DNA of 64,000 bases. Source: Myxococcus stipitatus (GTDB lineage Bacteria; Myxococcota; Myxococcia; Myxococcales; Myxococcaceae). The DNA lies in assembly GCF_037414475.1 (NCBI RefSeq), contig NZ_CP147913.1:3348001-3412000 (forward strand), in the 5' to 3' direction. The position numbers were made by a program, and so were the translations under genes. Positions 1 to 8,658 of this stretch are shown in pieces (position 1 is the first letter of the stretch; each line of letters opens with the position of its first letter). Under the pieces are notes generated by a model. The model was not told the DNA's origin, ran no database searches, and saw only the letters and a list, made by a program, of their open reading frames with translations.

Positions 1-2
1 AC

Positions 3-572
3 GACTGGAACCTGTCCGACGAGAAGCTGTTCCCCTTCTTCGAGGCGGCGAGCGAGCTGGGCGCGTCCATCTTCGTCCACCCGTGGGACATGATGGGCGA
101 GGCGAAGATGCAGAAGTACTGGCTGCCGTGGCTGGTGGGCATGCCCGCGGAGGTGTCGCTGGCCATGTGCTCGCTCATCTTCGGCGGCGTGCTGGAGCGG
201 CTGCCCAGGCTGCGCTTCGCGTTCGCGCACGGCGGAGGTTCGTTCCCGGGGACGCTGGGCCGCATCGAGCACGGCTTCGAGGCGCGTCCGGACCTGGTCG
301 CCGTGGACAACAAGGTGCCGCCGCGCGACTACCTGGGACGCTTCTGGGTGGACTCGCTGGTGCATGACGCGGACACGCTGCGCTTCATCGTCAAGCTGTT
401 CGGCCAGGACAAGGTGGCGCTGGGCAGTGACTATCCCTTCCCCCTGGGCGAGGACCGCCCGGGCACCCTCATCGACTCGCTGACCGAGCTGTCCCACGAC
501 GCTCGCGAGCAGTTGCGATGGAAGAACGGTCTGGCGTGGCTGGGCCGCGCTCGCGAGGACTTCGCACCATGA
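3..572 (+). CDS. Aminocarboxymuconate-semialdehyde decarboxylase (5' truncated by window edge)
   Basis: The open frame enters from the window edge and gives 189 residues of a metal-dependent amidohydrolase of the ACMSD family, which decarboxylates 2-amino-3-carboxymuconate semialdehyde in tryptophan catabolism by the kynurenine route. Visible signatures are HPWDMMG near the start of the fragment, FAHGGGSFP in the middle (a metal-binding His) and GSDYPFPLGE near the end (the catalytic Asp). The N-terminal HxH metal site lies outside the window. The stop codon overlaps the kynU start in an ATGA (569-572), indicating translational coupling. The next gene acts earlier in the same pathway, which supports the call. 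Confidence 0.9.
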   Translation, partial: DWNLSDEKLFPFFEAASELGASIFVHPWDMMGEAKMQKYWLPWLVGMPAEVSLAMCSLIFGGVLERLPRLRFAFAHGGGSFPGTLGRIEHGFEARPDLVAVDNKVPPRDYLGRFWVDSLVHDADTLRFIVKLFGQDKVALGSDYPFPLGEDRPGTLIDSLTELSHDAREQLRWKNGLAWLGRAREDFAP

Positions 573-1846
573 CGACGCATCCCTTCGAGGACACCGAGGA
601 CTTCGCGCGCCGCGCCGATGAGGCGGACGCCCTGCGCTCCTTCCGCGACGCGTTCCACTTCCCACCGGGGCACGACGGCAAGCCCGTGGTGTACCTGGCC
701 GGCAACTCGCTGGGGCTCCAGCCGAAGAACGCCGCGCGCTACGTGCAGGAGGAGCTGGAGGACTGGGCGAAGTTCGGCGTGGAGGGCCATCACCACGGAC
801 GGCATCCATGGCTGCACTATCACGAGCTCGTCACCGAGCAGGCCGCGCGGCTGGTGGGCGCGAAGCCGCAGGAAGTGGTGGTGATGAACACCCTCACGGT
901 GAACCTGCACCTGATGATGGTGTCGTTCTACCGGCCCACGAAGACGCGCTTCAAGATTCTGGTGGAGGGCGGGGCGTTCCCCTCGGACCAGTACGCGGTG
1001 GCGTCGCAGGCGCGCTTCCACGGGTATGACCCGCGCGAGGCCATCCTGGAGCTCAAGCCTCGCCCGGGAGAGGAGACGCTGCGCACCGAGGACATCCTCG
1101 CGACGCTGGACCAGCACGGGCAGGAGGTCGCGCTGGTGCTGTTGGGCAGCGTGAACTACCTGACGGGCCAGGCGTTCGACATCGCGGCGATTTCGCGGAC
1201 GGCGCACGCCAAGGGCTGCTTCGTCGGCTTCGACCTGGCGCACGGCGCGGGCAACCTGCGGCTGTCGTTGCATGACGACGGGCCGGACTTCGCGGTGTGG
1301 TGTTCGTACAAGTACCTCAACGGCGGGCCGGGGACGCTGGCCGGAGTGTTCGTGCACGAGCGGCATGCGCGCTCGCGGGACATTCCCCGCTTCGAGGGGT
1401 GGTGGGGGCACGACAAGGCCACGCGCTTCCAGATGAGGCCGAACTTCGACCCGCTGCCCGGCGCGGAGGGGTGGCAGCTGTCCAACCCGCCCATCCTCCA
1501 GCTCGCGGCGCTGCGTGCGTCGTTCGAGCTGTTCGACCAGGCGGGCATGGAGGCGCTTCGCGCGAAGAGCGAGAAGCTCACCGGCTACCTGGAGTTCCTC
1601 TTGGAGAAGCTGCCTCCGGGCTTCGTGCGCATCATCACGCCGCGAGATGCGAAGCAGCGGGGCGCGCAGCTGTCGCTGCGGTTCAAGGGCGAGGCGCAGG
1701 GGATGCTCAAGCGCCTGTCGGACGCGGGCATCATCTGCGACTTCCGAAAGCCAGACATCATCCGCGCGGCGCCCGCGCCGCTGTACTGCTCGTTCACCGA
1801 CGTCTACCGCTTCGTGCGGACCCTGGATGCCCATGCGCGCGAATGA
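569..1846 (+). CDS. kynU: Kynureninase
   Basis: 425-residue PLP-dependent enzyme that cleaves kynurenine or 3-hydroxykynurenine to (3-hydroxy)anthranilate plus alanine. The motif SYKYLNGGPG places the Schiff-base lysine at about residue 248, and the upstream FDLAHGAGN carries the aspartate that pairs with the PLP ring nitrogen. The C-terminus ends in the family's typical ICDFRKPD and APAPLYCSF segments. Length fits bacterial kynureninases. I chose ATG 569 because it overlaps the ACMSD stop; upstream in-frame codons lie deep inside that gene. The 3' end overlaps the next gene by 14-20 bases, so the operon is tightly coupled. Confidence 0.95.
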   Translation: MTTHPFEDTEDFARRADEADALRSFRDAFHFPPGHDGKPVVYLAGNSLGLQPKNAARYVQEELEDWAKFGVEGHHHGRHPWLHYHELVTEQAARLVGAKPQEVVVMNTLTVNLHLMMVSFYRPTKTRFKILVEGGAFPSDQYAVASQARFHGYDPREAILELKPRPGEETLRTEDILATLDQHGQEVALVLLGSVNYLTGQAFDIAAISRTAHAKGCFVGFDLAHGAGNLRLSLHDDGPDFAVWCSYKYLNGGPGTLAGVFVHERHARSRDIPRFEGWWGHDKATRFQMRPNFDPLPGAEGWQLSNPPILQLAALRASFELFDQAGMEALRAKSEKLTGYLEFLLEKLPPGFVRIITPRDAKQRGAQLSLRFKGEAQGMLKRLSDAGIICDFRKPDIIRAAPAPLYCSFTDVYRFVRTLDAHARE

Positions 1847-3230
1847 GCGAGGCGAAGAGGTCGTCGTGGTGGGAGCGGGCCTGGTGGGCTCGCTGCTCGC
1901 CGTGGAGTTGGCCCACCAAGGCTATTCCGTGGAGGTGCTGGAGCGCCGACCGGACATGCGCCGCGAGGTCATCGACGCGGGGCGCTCCATCAACCTCGCC
2001 ATCTCCACGCGAGGTCTGTACGCGCTGCGGCAGCAGGGGCTGGAGGAGGAGGCGCTCCGCCACGCGATTCCCATGCGGGGGCGGATGATTCATCCCCCCA
2101 AGGGCGCGCTGGTCTATCAGCCGTATGGCAAGGACGACTCGCAGCACATCAACTCGCTGTCGCGGGCGTGGCTGAACAAGTTCCTGATGTCGGCGGCGGA
2201 GACGTCGGGCCGGGTTCGCTTCCGCTTCAAGCAGCGGGTGACGCACCTGGACTCCAAGACGGGCGCGCTCACGGTGGTGGACGAGGGCACGGGGCAGGAG
2301 CGCCGCGAGGAAGGGCGCGTGGTGTTTGGCACCGATGGCTCGGGCTCCGCGGTGCGGCAGGCGTTGGAGCAGGTGCCGGGCTTCCAGTCGACGCAGGAAC
2401 AGCTGGGGCATGGCTACAAGGAGCTGACGATTCCCGCGGGTGCGGGGGGCTCGTTCCAGATGGAGAAGCACGCGCTGCACATCTGGCCGCGCGGGACGTA
2501 CATGTTGATTGCGCTGCCCAATGAGGATGGCAGCTTCACGTGTACGTTGTTCCTGCCTTGGAAGGGGCCGGTGAGCTTCGAGTCCCTGGATACGCCGGCC
2601 CGGTTGGAGACGTTCTTCGAGGAGCAGTTCCCTGATGCGAAGGCGCTGATTCCGGATTTGACGGAGGCGTTCTTCGCGCGGCCCACGGGCAGCATGGTGA
2701 CGGTGAAGTGCGCGCCGTGGCATGCGGGCGGCAGGGCGGTGGTGCTGGGGGATGCGGCGCACGCCATCGTCCCCTTCTTCGGCCAGGGGATGAACTGCGG
2801 CTTCGAGGACGTCACGGTGTTCAACCGGCTGCTGGCGGAGCACGGCTCGTGGGAGGGCCTGTTCGGCGCGCTGGAGAAGCTGCGCAAGACGAACGCGGAT
2901 GCCATCGCGGACATGGCGGTGGAGAACTTCATCGAGATGCGCGACAGCACGGGCAACCCGCGCTTCTTGTTGGAGAAGGCGGTGGAGAAGGTGTTGCTCA
3001 ATGCCTTCCCGGGCGTGTTCGTCAGCCGCTATTCGATGGTGAGTTTCAGCCGGGTGCCGTACCGGCTGGCGTACGAGGTGGGGGCGATTGCCGGCGGCAT
3101 CGTCTCCGAGTTGTCCGAGGGGCTGACGCGCGCCGAGGACGTGGACCTGGAGCGCGCGGGGCGTCTCATCCAGGAGCGGTTGGTGCCATTCATGAAGGAG
3201 CACGCGGATGGATTTCGGACTGAAGGGTAG
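1833..3230 (+). CDS. kmo: Kynurenine 3-monooxygenase
   Basis: 465-residue FAD-dependent aromatic hydroxylase that converts kynurenine to 3-hydroxykynurenine using NADPH and oxygen. It opens with a dinucleotide-binding VVVVGAGLVGS. It has the substrate-site region DAGRSINLAIS shared by KMO enzymes, and the FAD motif GDAAHAIVPFFGQGMNCGFE. The C-terminal LAYEVGAIAGGI stretch is hydrophobic, as in other KMOs. ATG 1827 is an equally possible start two codons earlier. The start lies inside the 3' end of kynU and the stop lies inside the next gene. Together with kynU and ACMSD this gives a 3-hydroxyanthranilate route of tryptophan degradation; the dioxygenase and formamidase steps are not in this part of the operon. 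Confidence 0.95.
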   Translation: MRANERGEEVVVVGAGLVGSLLAVELAHQGYSVEVLERRPDMRREVIDAGRSINLAISTRGLYALRQQGLEEEALRHAIPMRGRMIHPPKGALVYQPYGKDDSQHINSLSRAWLNKFLMSAAETSGRVRFRFKQRVTHLDSKTGALTVVDEGTGQERREEGRVVFGTDGSGSAVRQALEQVPGFQSTQEQLGHGYKELTIPAGAGGSFQMEKHALHIWPRGTYMLIALPNEDGSFTCTLFLPWKGPVSFESLDTPARLETFFEEQFPDAKALIPDLTEAFFARPTGSMVTVKCAPWHAGGRAVVLGDAAHAIVPFFGQGMNCGFEDVTVFNRLLAEHGSWEGLFGALEKLRKTNADAIADMAVENFIEMRDSTGNPRFLLEKAVEKVLLNAFPGVFVSRYSMVSFSRVPYRLAYEVGAIAGGIVSELSEGLTRAEDVDLERAGRLIQERLVPFMKEHADGFRTEG

Positions 3231-3945
3231 GCGCGCGCTCGTCATGGGCGCGTCGGCGGGACTGGGCTACGCGACGGCGCAGGCGTTGGTGAAGGAAGGC
3301 GCCACGGTGGCCATCTGCTCGCGCGGGGGCGACAAGTTGGAGCGAGCGGCGAAGTCGCTGGGCGCGGCGCTCGCAGTGCCGTGTGATTTGACGCAGCCGG
3401 GTGCGGCGCGGCGGCTGGTGGACGAGGTGGCGGCGAAGCTGGGTGGCGTGGATGTGCTCGTGGTGAACACGGGCGGGCCACCGGCGGGGCCGTTCGAGGC
3501 GCTGACGGCGGAGCAGTGGCAGCTCGGGTTCCAGAGCCTGTGGATGGCGGCGGTGGATGGGATGCAGGCGGCGCTGCCGGGGATGCGGGAGCGCAAGTGG
3601 GGCCGCATCGTGCTGGTGACGTCGCTGGCGGCGCGTGAGGCGATGCCGAACCTCACGGTGTCCAATGGCTTGCGCGCGGGGTTGCTCGGGTTGGTGAAGA
3701 CGGTGAGCAACGAGGTGGCGCAGCACGGCGTCACGGTGAACGCGGTGCTGCCGGGCTACCACGCGACGGAGCGGATGACGGAGCTGGGCCTCACGGACGA
3801 GAAGGTGGCGCCGCAGATTCCCGCGAGGCGGCTGGGACGTCCGGAGGAGCTGGCCGCGCTGGTGGCGTTCCTGTCGTCCGAGCAGGCGTCGTACATCAAC
3901 GGTCAGTCCATCTGCGTCGACGGTGGAGCGCAGCGCGGGTTCTGA
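3208..3945 (+). CDS. SDR-family oxidoreductase-like protein lacking the canonical Tyr/Lys pair
   Basis: 245-residue short-chain dehydrogenase fold. The cofactor motif GASAGLG is at residues 14-20, a variant NTGG lies near residue 87, and the catalytic-type Ser is at 139. The expected YxxxK would begin at residue 152, but the sequence there is SNGLR, so Tyr is replaced by Ser152 and Lys by Arg156. A group of SDR proteins with this SNxLRxG segment is known, but its chemistry is not clear to me. The gene overlaps the 3' end of kmo by 23 bases and ends the kynurenine operon. A redox step on a late intermediate is possible, but this is inference from position only. Confidence 0.8.
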   Translation: MDFGLKGRRALVMGASAGLGYATAQALVKEGATVAICSRGGDKLERAAKSLGAALAVPCDLTQPGAARRLVDEVAAKLGGVDVLVVNTGGPPAGPFEALTAEQWQLGFQSLWMAAVDGMQAALPGMRERKWGRIVLVTSLAAREAMPNLTVSNGLRAGLLGLVKTVSNEVAQHGVTVNAVLPGYHATERMTELGLTDEKVAPQIPARRLGRPEELAALVAFLSSEQASYINGQSICVDGGAQRGF

Positions 3946-3966
3946 GCTTGCATTGAGGGCCGCCAC

Positions 3967-4815
3967 ATGAAGCTCCACACCCTATCCCTGGGGCTCATCA
4001 TGCTGGCGGCCTGCACGAGCGCGCCCCCTCGAGTGGCGGCCCCCGTGAATTGGGTGCCATGGACACGGGCCGAGAGCTTGCGGTGGTACGACTGCGAGCC
4101 AGGTAGCACGCTCATCGAGCGTCACACGCCTGGACATGGAAGCCCTCCGTTGACGCTGCGGCGAACGCGCCTCGAGCCCTCAGGGGAGCGTGCGCGGGTG
4201 CAGACGGAGCGCCTGGAGCCGCGAGTCGAGAGGCCACCGAGCTGCTGCAGTGTGGACCTCCCGCCGGGGTATCCAGGGCCTGAGCCGAAACGAACCGAGG
4301 AGTTCGTTCGGCGCGAGGTCTTCCCGGTGGGAGGAGCGCCGGTGGAAGTGGAGGTCGTCCGGCGAACGACCCGGATGGACCGGGGATGTGACACCGTGCC
4401 CTGTCCCTGCTGGGACGACCTCCTGGTTGAGGAGCTGTGGTACCGGCATCCACGCGCGGAGAGCGAGGGCGCGGTGCGCATCCTCTTCGACCCCAGCCGC
4501 TCGCGCTTCTCCCGCTCTTCAGGCTGTGCGAGCCCGCCTCCTGGTTCCGCTCCTGACGCCAGGGGGATGGTCGAGACAAGGGTCGCCACGGCGCTCGATG
4601 TGTCATTCCGGCTTCAGCGCGACATCCACCGGTGCATGCGGGTGCGCACCTGGGAATCACCTGGAGTACCCGTGGAGTCTCTCGAGTGCCCGAGTGTCCT
4701 GGGTGGACGTGGGATGTGGCAGATGACAGGCGGGCTCGTGTCCGGCGTGCGCACGTTCACGACCATCGAAGTGCTGTCCTTCGACTGCAAGAGGTCCTCG
4801 CCCGAAGAGCCGTGA
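3967..4815 (+). CDS. Hypothetical lipoprotein
   Basis: 282 residues with a type II signal peptide ending in the lipobox LAAC (Cys16), so it should be a lipid-anchored envelope protein. The mature part is Arg/Pro/Glu-rich with several Cys, including the pair-rich stretch CDTVPCPCWDD. I recognise no domain. It starts 21 bases after the SDR stop and could be transcribed with the kyn operon, although its content suggests no link. Its last codons (4799-4815) form a 17-bp sequence repeated at 13459-13475, and an IS remnant starts five bases after the stop. The present 3' end may therefore have been shaped by an insertion. Confidence 0.7.
   Translation: MKLHTLSLGLIMLAACTSAPPRVAAPVNWVPWTRAESLRWYDCEPGSTLIERHTPGHGSPPLTLRRTRLEPSGERARVQTERLEPRVERPPSCCSVDLPPGYPGPEPKRTEEFVRREVFPVGGAPVEVEVVRRTTRMDRGCDTVPCPCWDDLLVEELWYRHPRAESEGAVRILFDPSRSRFSRSSGCASPPPGSAPDARGMVETRVATALDVSFRLQRDIHRCMRVRTWESPGVPVESLECPSVLGGRGMWQMTGGLVSGVRTFTTIEVLSFDCKRSSPEEP
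4799..4815 (+). repeat. 17-bp direct repeat, left copy
   Basis: CGCCCGAAGAGCCGTGA, covering the last codons and stop of the lipoprotein gene, is repeated exactly in the same orientation at 13459-13475. The two copies bracket the 8.6-kb PPK2/efflux module and both IS remnants. Confidence 0.75.
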
Positions 4816-4819
4816 GACA

Positions 4820-4955
4820 GGGCGAGGACGAGGAAGCAAGGGAGCCACGCGTTGCCACAAGGCGTCGGGGACGAGTTCCCGGACCATGCCTCTCAACCTG
4901 GGGATGGCCCTTGCCAGCGACCAGCTCAGTCCTGACTTTCGTCAGGAGCTGTCAG
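4820..4955 (-). mobile_element. IS5-family-like transposase 5' remnant, left inverted copy
   Basis: On the minus strand, ATG at 4887 opens a frame reading MVRELVPDALWQRVAPLLPR. This resembles the N-terminus of IS5-family (IS427-like) transposases, but the frame leaves the family after about 23 residues. About 112 bases of this segment (4820-4870 and 4895-4955) match the reverse complement of 12692-12803 with one mismatch. The left copy has 24 extra bases (4871-4894) that carry the start codon. The ppk2 stop codon (4952-4954) lies in the last bases of the repeat. This is a decayed IS end, not an active element. Confidence 0.75.
4930..4947. terminator. Stem-loop downstream of ppk2 (in IS remnant)
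   Basis: A perfect 7-bp stem, TCCTGAC/GTCAGGA, closes a four-base loop (GAAA on the minus strand, a GNRA tetraloop in RNA). It lies 5 bases after the ppk2 stop. The same hairpin occurs at 12700-12717 after the efflux operon. No clear U-tract is present, so a terminator role is inferred from position. Confidence 0.4.
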
Positions 4956-5752
4956 TACCTCTCAGGGATAAAATTCCTGTCTTTGAGCGAAGCGGTGTCG
5001 TCGTACGCCCCATGCATGGAGCGAGCGGGCAGCTTCACCTTGGCGTTCTTCACTCGCTTGTGCGGAATCTTGTCCAGCAAGAAGCGGATGCAATTGAGCC
5101 GTGCCTTCTTCTTGTTGTCTGACGGCAGGATGTACCAGGGCGCATACGGCATGTCCGTCGCGGCCAGCATCTGGTCCCGCGCATGGGAGTAGTCGTACCA
5201 GCGCTTCCAGGACTTGACGTCCATGGGACTCAACTTCCACTGCCGGAGGGGGTCGTCGATCCGCGCCGCGAACCGTCGGGCCTGCTCCTCCTTTCCGACC
5301 TCCAGCCATATCTTCACCAGCAGGATTCCGCTTTCGACCATGTACTTCTCGAAGACGGGACAGCCGATGAGGAAGCGGTCGTGCTCTTCGGGCGTGCAGA
5401 ACCCCATCACGAGTTCGACGCCGGCCCGGTTGTACCAACTGCGGTCGAAGATCACGATCTCGCCGGCCGCCGGGAAATGCTGCACGTACCGCTGCAGGTA
5501 CATCTGTGACTTCTCGCGGCTCGACGGGGCCGGGAGGGCCACCACGCGGAATACACGAGGGCTCACCCGTTCGGTGATGGCACGAATCGTTCCGCCCTTC
5601 CCCGCCGCGTCCCGGCCCTCGAACACCACGATGACGCGCATCTGCGCCTGCTTGACCCACTCCTGAAGCTCGCAGAGCCGCGACTGGAGCTTGCGCAGCT
5701 CCTTGACATAGGCCTTGCGCTTCATCGGCTCTGCGTGTGTGTCCTGTGCCAT
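4952..5752 (-). CDS. ppk2: Polyphosphate kinase 2 family protein
   Basis: 266 residues, the usual length of a single-domain PPK2, which transfers phosphate between polyphosphate and nucleotides. The Walker A motif GRDAAGKGG is at residues 46-54. The FDRSWYNRAGVE segment near residue 103 is the PPK2 Walker B/lid region. WKLSPMD and the final FIPERY are also family features. The start at 5752 gives MAQDTHAEPMKRKAYVKE; an internal ATG at residue 10 is an alternative. The gene is divergent from the efflux operon, with 243 bases between them. Its stop falls inside the IS remnant, so the last residues may have been fixed by the insertion boundary. Nucleotide preference (class I, II or III) cannot be read from the sequence with confidence. 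Confidence 0.9.
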   Translation of the reverse strand: MAQDTHAEPMKRKAYVKELRKLQSRLCELQEWVKQAQMRVIVVFEGRDAAGKGGTIRAITERVSPRVFRVVALPAPSSREKSQMYLQRYVQHFPAAGEIVIFDRSWYNRAGVELVMGFCTPEEHDRFLIGCPVFEKYMVESGILLVKIWLEVGKEEQARRFAARIDDPLRQWKLSPMDVKSWKRWYDYSHARDQMLAATDMPYAPWYILPSDNKKKARLNCIRFLLDKIPHKRVKNAKVKLPARSMHGAYDDTASLKDRNFIPERY

Positions 5753-5995
5753 GGCCGAAGGGTTGTGCGGCCCTGACGCACGCGCAATACGTGCGCTCGG
5801 GGAGGGACTCCGCCAGCCAGCGGAACCTCACCAGAGATGGCCCCGGGTGCGGCGGGCGACAGCCCTGTCGCCCTCGGGGCCGTGGCCGGTATGGCGCAAC
5901 GAACAGCGGAGACTGCCCCTTGGGGCATTCAGCGCACGCGAACTTCCGCGCGCCGCAGGGCGTGCGAATCCTCCCCCATCATCGAGGTGTCGCGA
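5753..5995. other. Divergent intergenic region, ppk2 / efflux operon
   Basis: The 243 bases between two divergent starts must hold both promoters. I see no convincing -35/-10 pair, strong palindrome or small gene. The short frames here continue into the downstream gene or overlap it. Confidence 0.3.
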
Positions 5996-7612
5996 ATGAG
6001 GGGGACGGGCAGCACCATCCAGGTAGTGAGGCCGGGGTTCGCACGGTTCGTCGGTACATGGCCACTGCTCGGCGCCCTCTCCATGATCTCCGGGTGCACG
6101 GTCGGCCCACGCTTCACGAAACCCGAAGCCGAGGTCGCCAAGGAATGGCGCACCCAAGGCGACCCGCGACTCTCGACCCAGGACGCGGTCAACACCCAAT
6201 GGTGGAAGTCTTTTGGTGATCCTTCACTCGACCACCTCGTCGAGCTCGCCTACCAGCAGAACCTGCCGCTGCAGATCGCCGGGTTGCGGATCGTCGAGGC
6301 GCGCGCCCAGTTGGGCATCCTCACCGGCCGACAGTTCCCACAGGTCCAGGTCGCGACCGGCAGCGGTGCCGTGGTGGGGCGCAGCGAGAACGCCGCCGCC
6401 TCCAACCTGGTCGACCTGTCCAGCCTCGCGGAGATCGACCGCCACTACCTGGAATACCAGGTGGGCTTCGATGCGCTGTGGGAGGTGGACTTCTGGGGCA
6501 AGTACCGGCGGGGCGTGGAGTCGGGAGCCGCGGGCCTGCTCGCGTCGGTCGCGGACTACCAATCCTCCGTCGTCGCGCTCACCGCCGAGGTCGCTCGAAC
6601 CTACGTCACCGTCCGCACGTTCGAGGTGCTCATCGAGCAAGCCCAGGAGAACGTCCGGGTCCAGGAGGAGGGCTACCGGATCGCCGAGTCGCGCTTCAGC
6701 AACGGCGTGACCTCGGAGCTCGACATGATGCAGGCGGAGACCCTGCTGCAGAGCACCCGGGCCACCATCCCCCAACTGGAAGCAGGGCTGGAGCAGGCCC
6801 ACAACGCCTTGAGCACCCTCCTCGGCCGGCCCACGGGAGAAGTGGCGGCGTTGCTCTCAGGCCCCAAGCGGATTCCCCTGGCGCCCGCGACGGTCGCCGT
6901 CGGCATGCCGGCCGAAATCCTGCGGCGACGTCCGGACGTCCGCAGCGCGGAGCTGACTGCCGCCGCGCAGTGCGCCCGGGTGGGCATCGCCGAGGCGGAC
7001 CTCTATCCGAGCTTCTCCATCTTCGGGACCGTCGGGCTGCAAGCCAGCACCGCCGGCTCGGCCTCCGCCAATCTCTTCTCCCTGGGCAGCCTCGCCTATT
7101 CGGTGGGCCCTCGAATCGTCTTCCCCTTCCTGAACTACGGCCGTCTGAAGAACGGCGTGCGAGTCGAGGACGCACGGTTCCAGCAATTGCTCGTCAACTA
7201 CCGCAACACCGTGCTCAAGGCGGCGCAGGAAGTGGCGGACGCCTTGACGGGGTTCATCCACGCCCAGAAGACCCTGGAGTTCCAGCAGGCCGCCGTGAAG
7301 TCCGCGCAGCGGTCCGTGGAACTCTCGGTGGTGCAATACCGTGAAGGCGCCGTGGACTACCAGCGCGTGCTGGATGCGCAACGCTCGCTCCTGGAACAGC
7401 AGAACAACATGGCCCAGACGAGCTCATCCATCGCCACCAACCTGGTCGCCCTCTACAAGGCGCTGGGTGGAGGTTGGGAGATCCGCCAGGGCCAGCCCAT
7501 CGTGCCAGAGCCCATGCAGAACGAGATGAAGAAGCGGACCCACTGGGGCGACATGTTGTCCAAGCCGCGCGCGCCGGAACAGAAGGCGCTCCCGCCATCC
7601 GAAAAGCCATAG
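5996..7612 (+). CDS. Outer-membrane efflux lipoprotein (NodT/OprM type)
   Basis: 538 residues of a TolC-like outer-membrane factor of the NodT subfamily. An Arg-containing N-terminus and hydrophobic stretch end in a lipobox-like MISGC, so the protein is probably lipid-anchored in the outer membrane. The family's early QWWKSFGDPSLDHLVELA segment follows, then two OEP repeats with LILL-type coiled helices; LRRRPDVRSAEL marks the second. ATG 5996 is preferred because earlier in-frame codons add a non-signal, Arg-rich sequence. It is first in a four-gene operon whose other products are a membrane-fusion protein and two ABC-transporter polypeptides. Together they would form an envelope-spanning exporter. 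Confidence 0.9.
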   Translation: MRGTGSTIQVVRPGFARFVGTWPLLGALSMISGCTVGPRFTKPEAEVAKEWRTQGDPRLSTQDAVNTQWWKSFGDPSLDHLVELAYQQNLPLQIAGLRIVEARAQLGILTGRQFPQVQVATGSGAVVGRSENAAASNLVDLSSLAEIDRHYLEYQVGFDALWEVDFWGKYRRGVESGAAGLLASVADYQSSVVALTAEVARTYVTVRTFEVLIEQAQENVRVQEEGYRIAESRFSNGVTSELDMMQAETLLQSTRATIPQLEAGLEQAHNALSTLLGRPTGEVAALLSGPKRIPLAPATVAVGMPAEILRRRPDVRSAELTAAAQCARVGIAEADLYPSFSIFGTVGLQASTAGSASANLFSLGSLAYSVGPRIVFPFLNYGRLKNGVRVEDARFQQLLVNYRNTVLKAAQEVADALTGFIHAQKTLEFQQAAVKSAQRSVELSVVQYREGAVDYQRVLDAQRSLLEQQNNMAQTSSSIATNLVALYKALGGGWEIRQGQPIVPEPMQNEMKKRTHWGDMLSKPRAPEQKALPPSEKP

Positions 7613-7622
7613 AGAGTCCACC

Positions 7623-8633
7623 ATGCCCAAGCACCCGAAAGGGAAACTCAAGTGGGTCATTGGGTTGATCGCCCTCGTGATCGCTGCGTTCATCGGCTTC
7701 CGCTATTGGAAGAGCAAGAAATCCGAACTGCCGGAGGGAATCGTCTCCGGCAACGGCCGCATCGAGGCAAAGCTGGCGGATGTCGCCGCCAAGGAACCCC
7801 TGCGGGTGAAGGAGATCCTCGTCAACGAAGGCGACCTCGTCAAACCCGGTCAGGTGCTGGTTCGCCTGGACACCTCCACGCTGGAGTCCAGCCTGGCGGA
7901 GGCCAACGCGAGCCTCGCGGCCACGCAGGAGAAGGTGGCGGTGGCCGAGGCGGGCATCGTCAAACAGCGGAGCGAGATCCAACTCGCCACCATCGAGGTC
8001 GAGCGAGCCCGGAGACTCGTGGCGCAGGGCGCCGGCTCGCAGCGGGACCTGGACGTTCGCTCGAGCCAGTTGGAGACCACCCGAGCCGCCCTTTCGGAAG
8101 CGGAAGCCACGCTGAAGACCTCCCGGGAGGAGATCGAGGTCGCGCGCGCCAATGCGGCAACGATTGAAACGCGCATCGCCGACGCGACGCTCAAGTCTCC
8201 GGTGACGGGACGAGTCCTCTACCGCCTCGCCGAGCCCGGCGAGGTGCTCTCCCCCGGTGGACCAGCGCTGACGCTCGTGAACCTGGAGGACGTCTACATG
8301 GAGATCTTCCTGCCCGCCAGCGAGGCCGCCCGCGTGAAGCTCGGCTCCGAGGCACGCCTCACCGTCGACTTCGAGCCCGACCGCTCCATCCCCGGCTATG
8401 TCTCCTTCGTCTCCCCGGAGGCCCAGTTCACCCCCAAGCAGGTGGAGACGAAGAGCGAGCGGGAGAAGCTCGTGTTCCGCGTGAAGCTCCAGGTCCCCCG
8501 CGAGCTGGCCAGCCGCTACGTCGAGCGCATCAAGACGGGCATTCGTGGCGTCGGCTACGTCAAGGTGGACCCTTCCGCCACCTGGCCCCCCCCGTTGAGC
8601 AACGTCATCACGGCTGAATCCGGCTCCCACTAG
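7623..8633 (+). CDS. HlyD-family membrane-fusion (periplasmic adaptor) protein
   Basis: 336 residues with a single N-terminal membrane anchor (about residues 10-27, WVIGLIALVIAAFIGF). A split lipoyl/biotinyl domain follows: ILVNEGDLVKPGQVLVRLD before the helices and LKSPVTGRVLYRLAEPGEVL after them. The long coiled coil between (about 80-185) is rich in Ala, Glu and Arg. A beta-barrel region completes the protein. It resembles the YbhG/YhiI adaptors that work with ABC exporters. It starts 10 bases after the outer-membrane-factor stop and lies 25 bases before the ABC gene. Its role would be to join the inner-membrane ABC complex to the outer-membrane channel. The exported substrate is unknown. 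Confidence 0.9.
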   Translation: MPKHPKGKLKWVIGLIALVIAAFIGFRYWKSKKSELPEGIVSGNGRIEAKLADVAAKEPLRVKEILVNEGDLVKPGQVLVRLDTSTLESSLAEANASLAATQEKVAVAEAGIVKQRSEIQLATIEVERARRLVAQGAGSQRDLDVRSSQLETTRAALSEAEATLKTSREEIEVARANAATIETRIADATLKSPVTGRVLYRLAEPGEVLSPGGPALTLVNLEDVYMEIFLPASEAARVKLGSEARLTVDFEPDRSIPGYVSFVSPEAQFTPKQVETKSEREKLVFRVKLQVPRELASRYVERIKTGIRGVGYVKVDPSATWPPPLSNVITAESGSH

Positions 8634-8658
8634 CCCGGAGACCCGGGAGGGCTCGGCC

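Noticed and set aside
431-1834. 467-residue open frame antisense to kynU
   Set aside because: Compositional shadow of kynureninase, which has the full PLP motif set on the plus strand.
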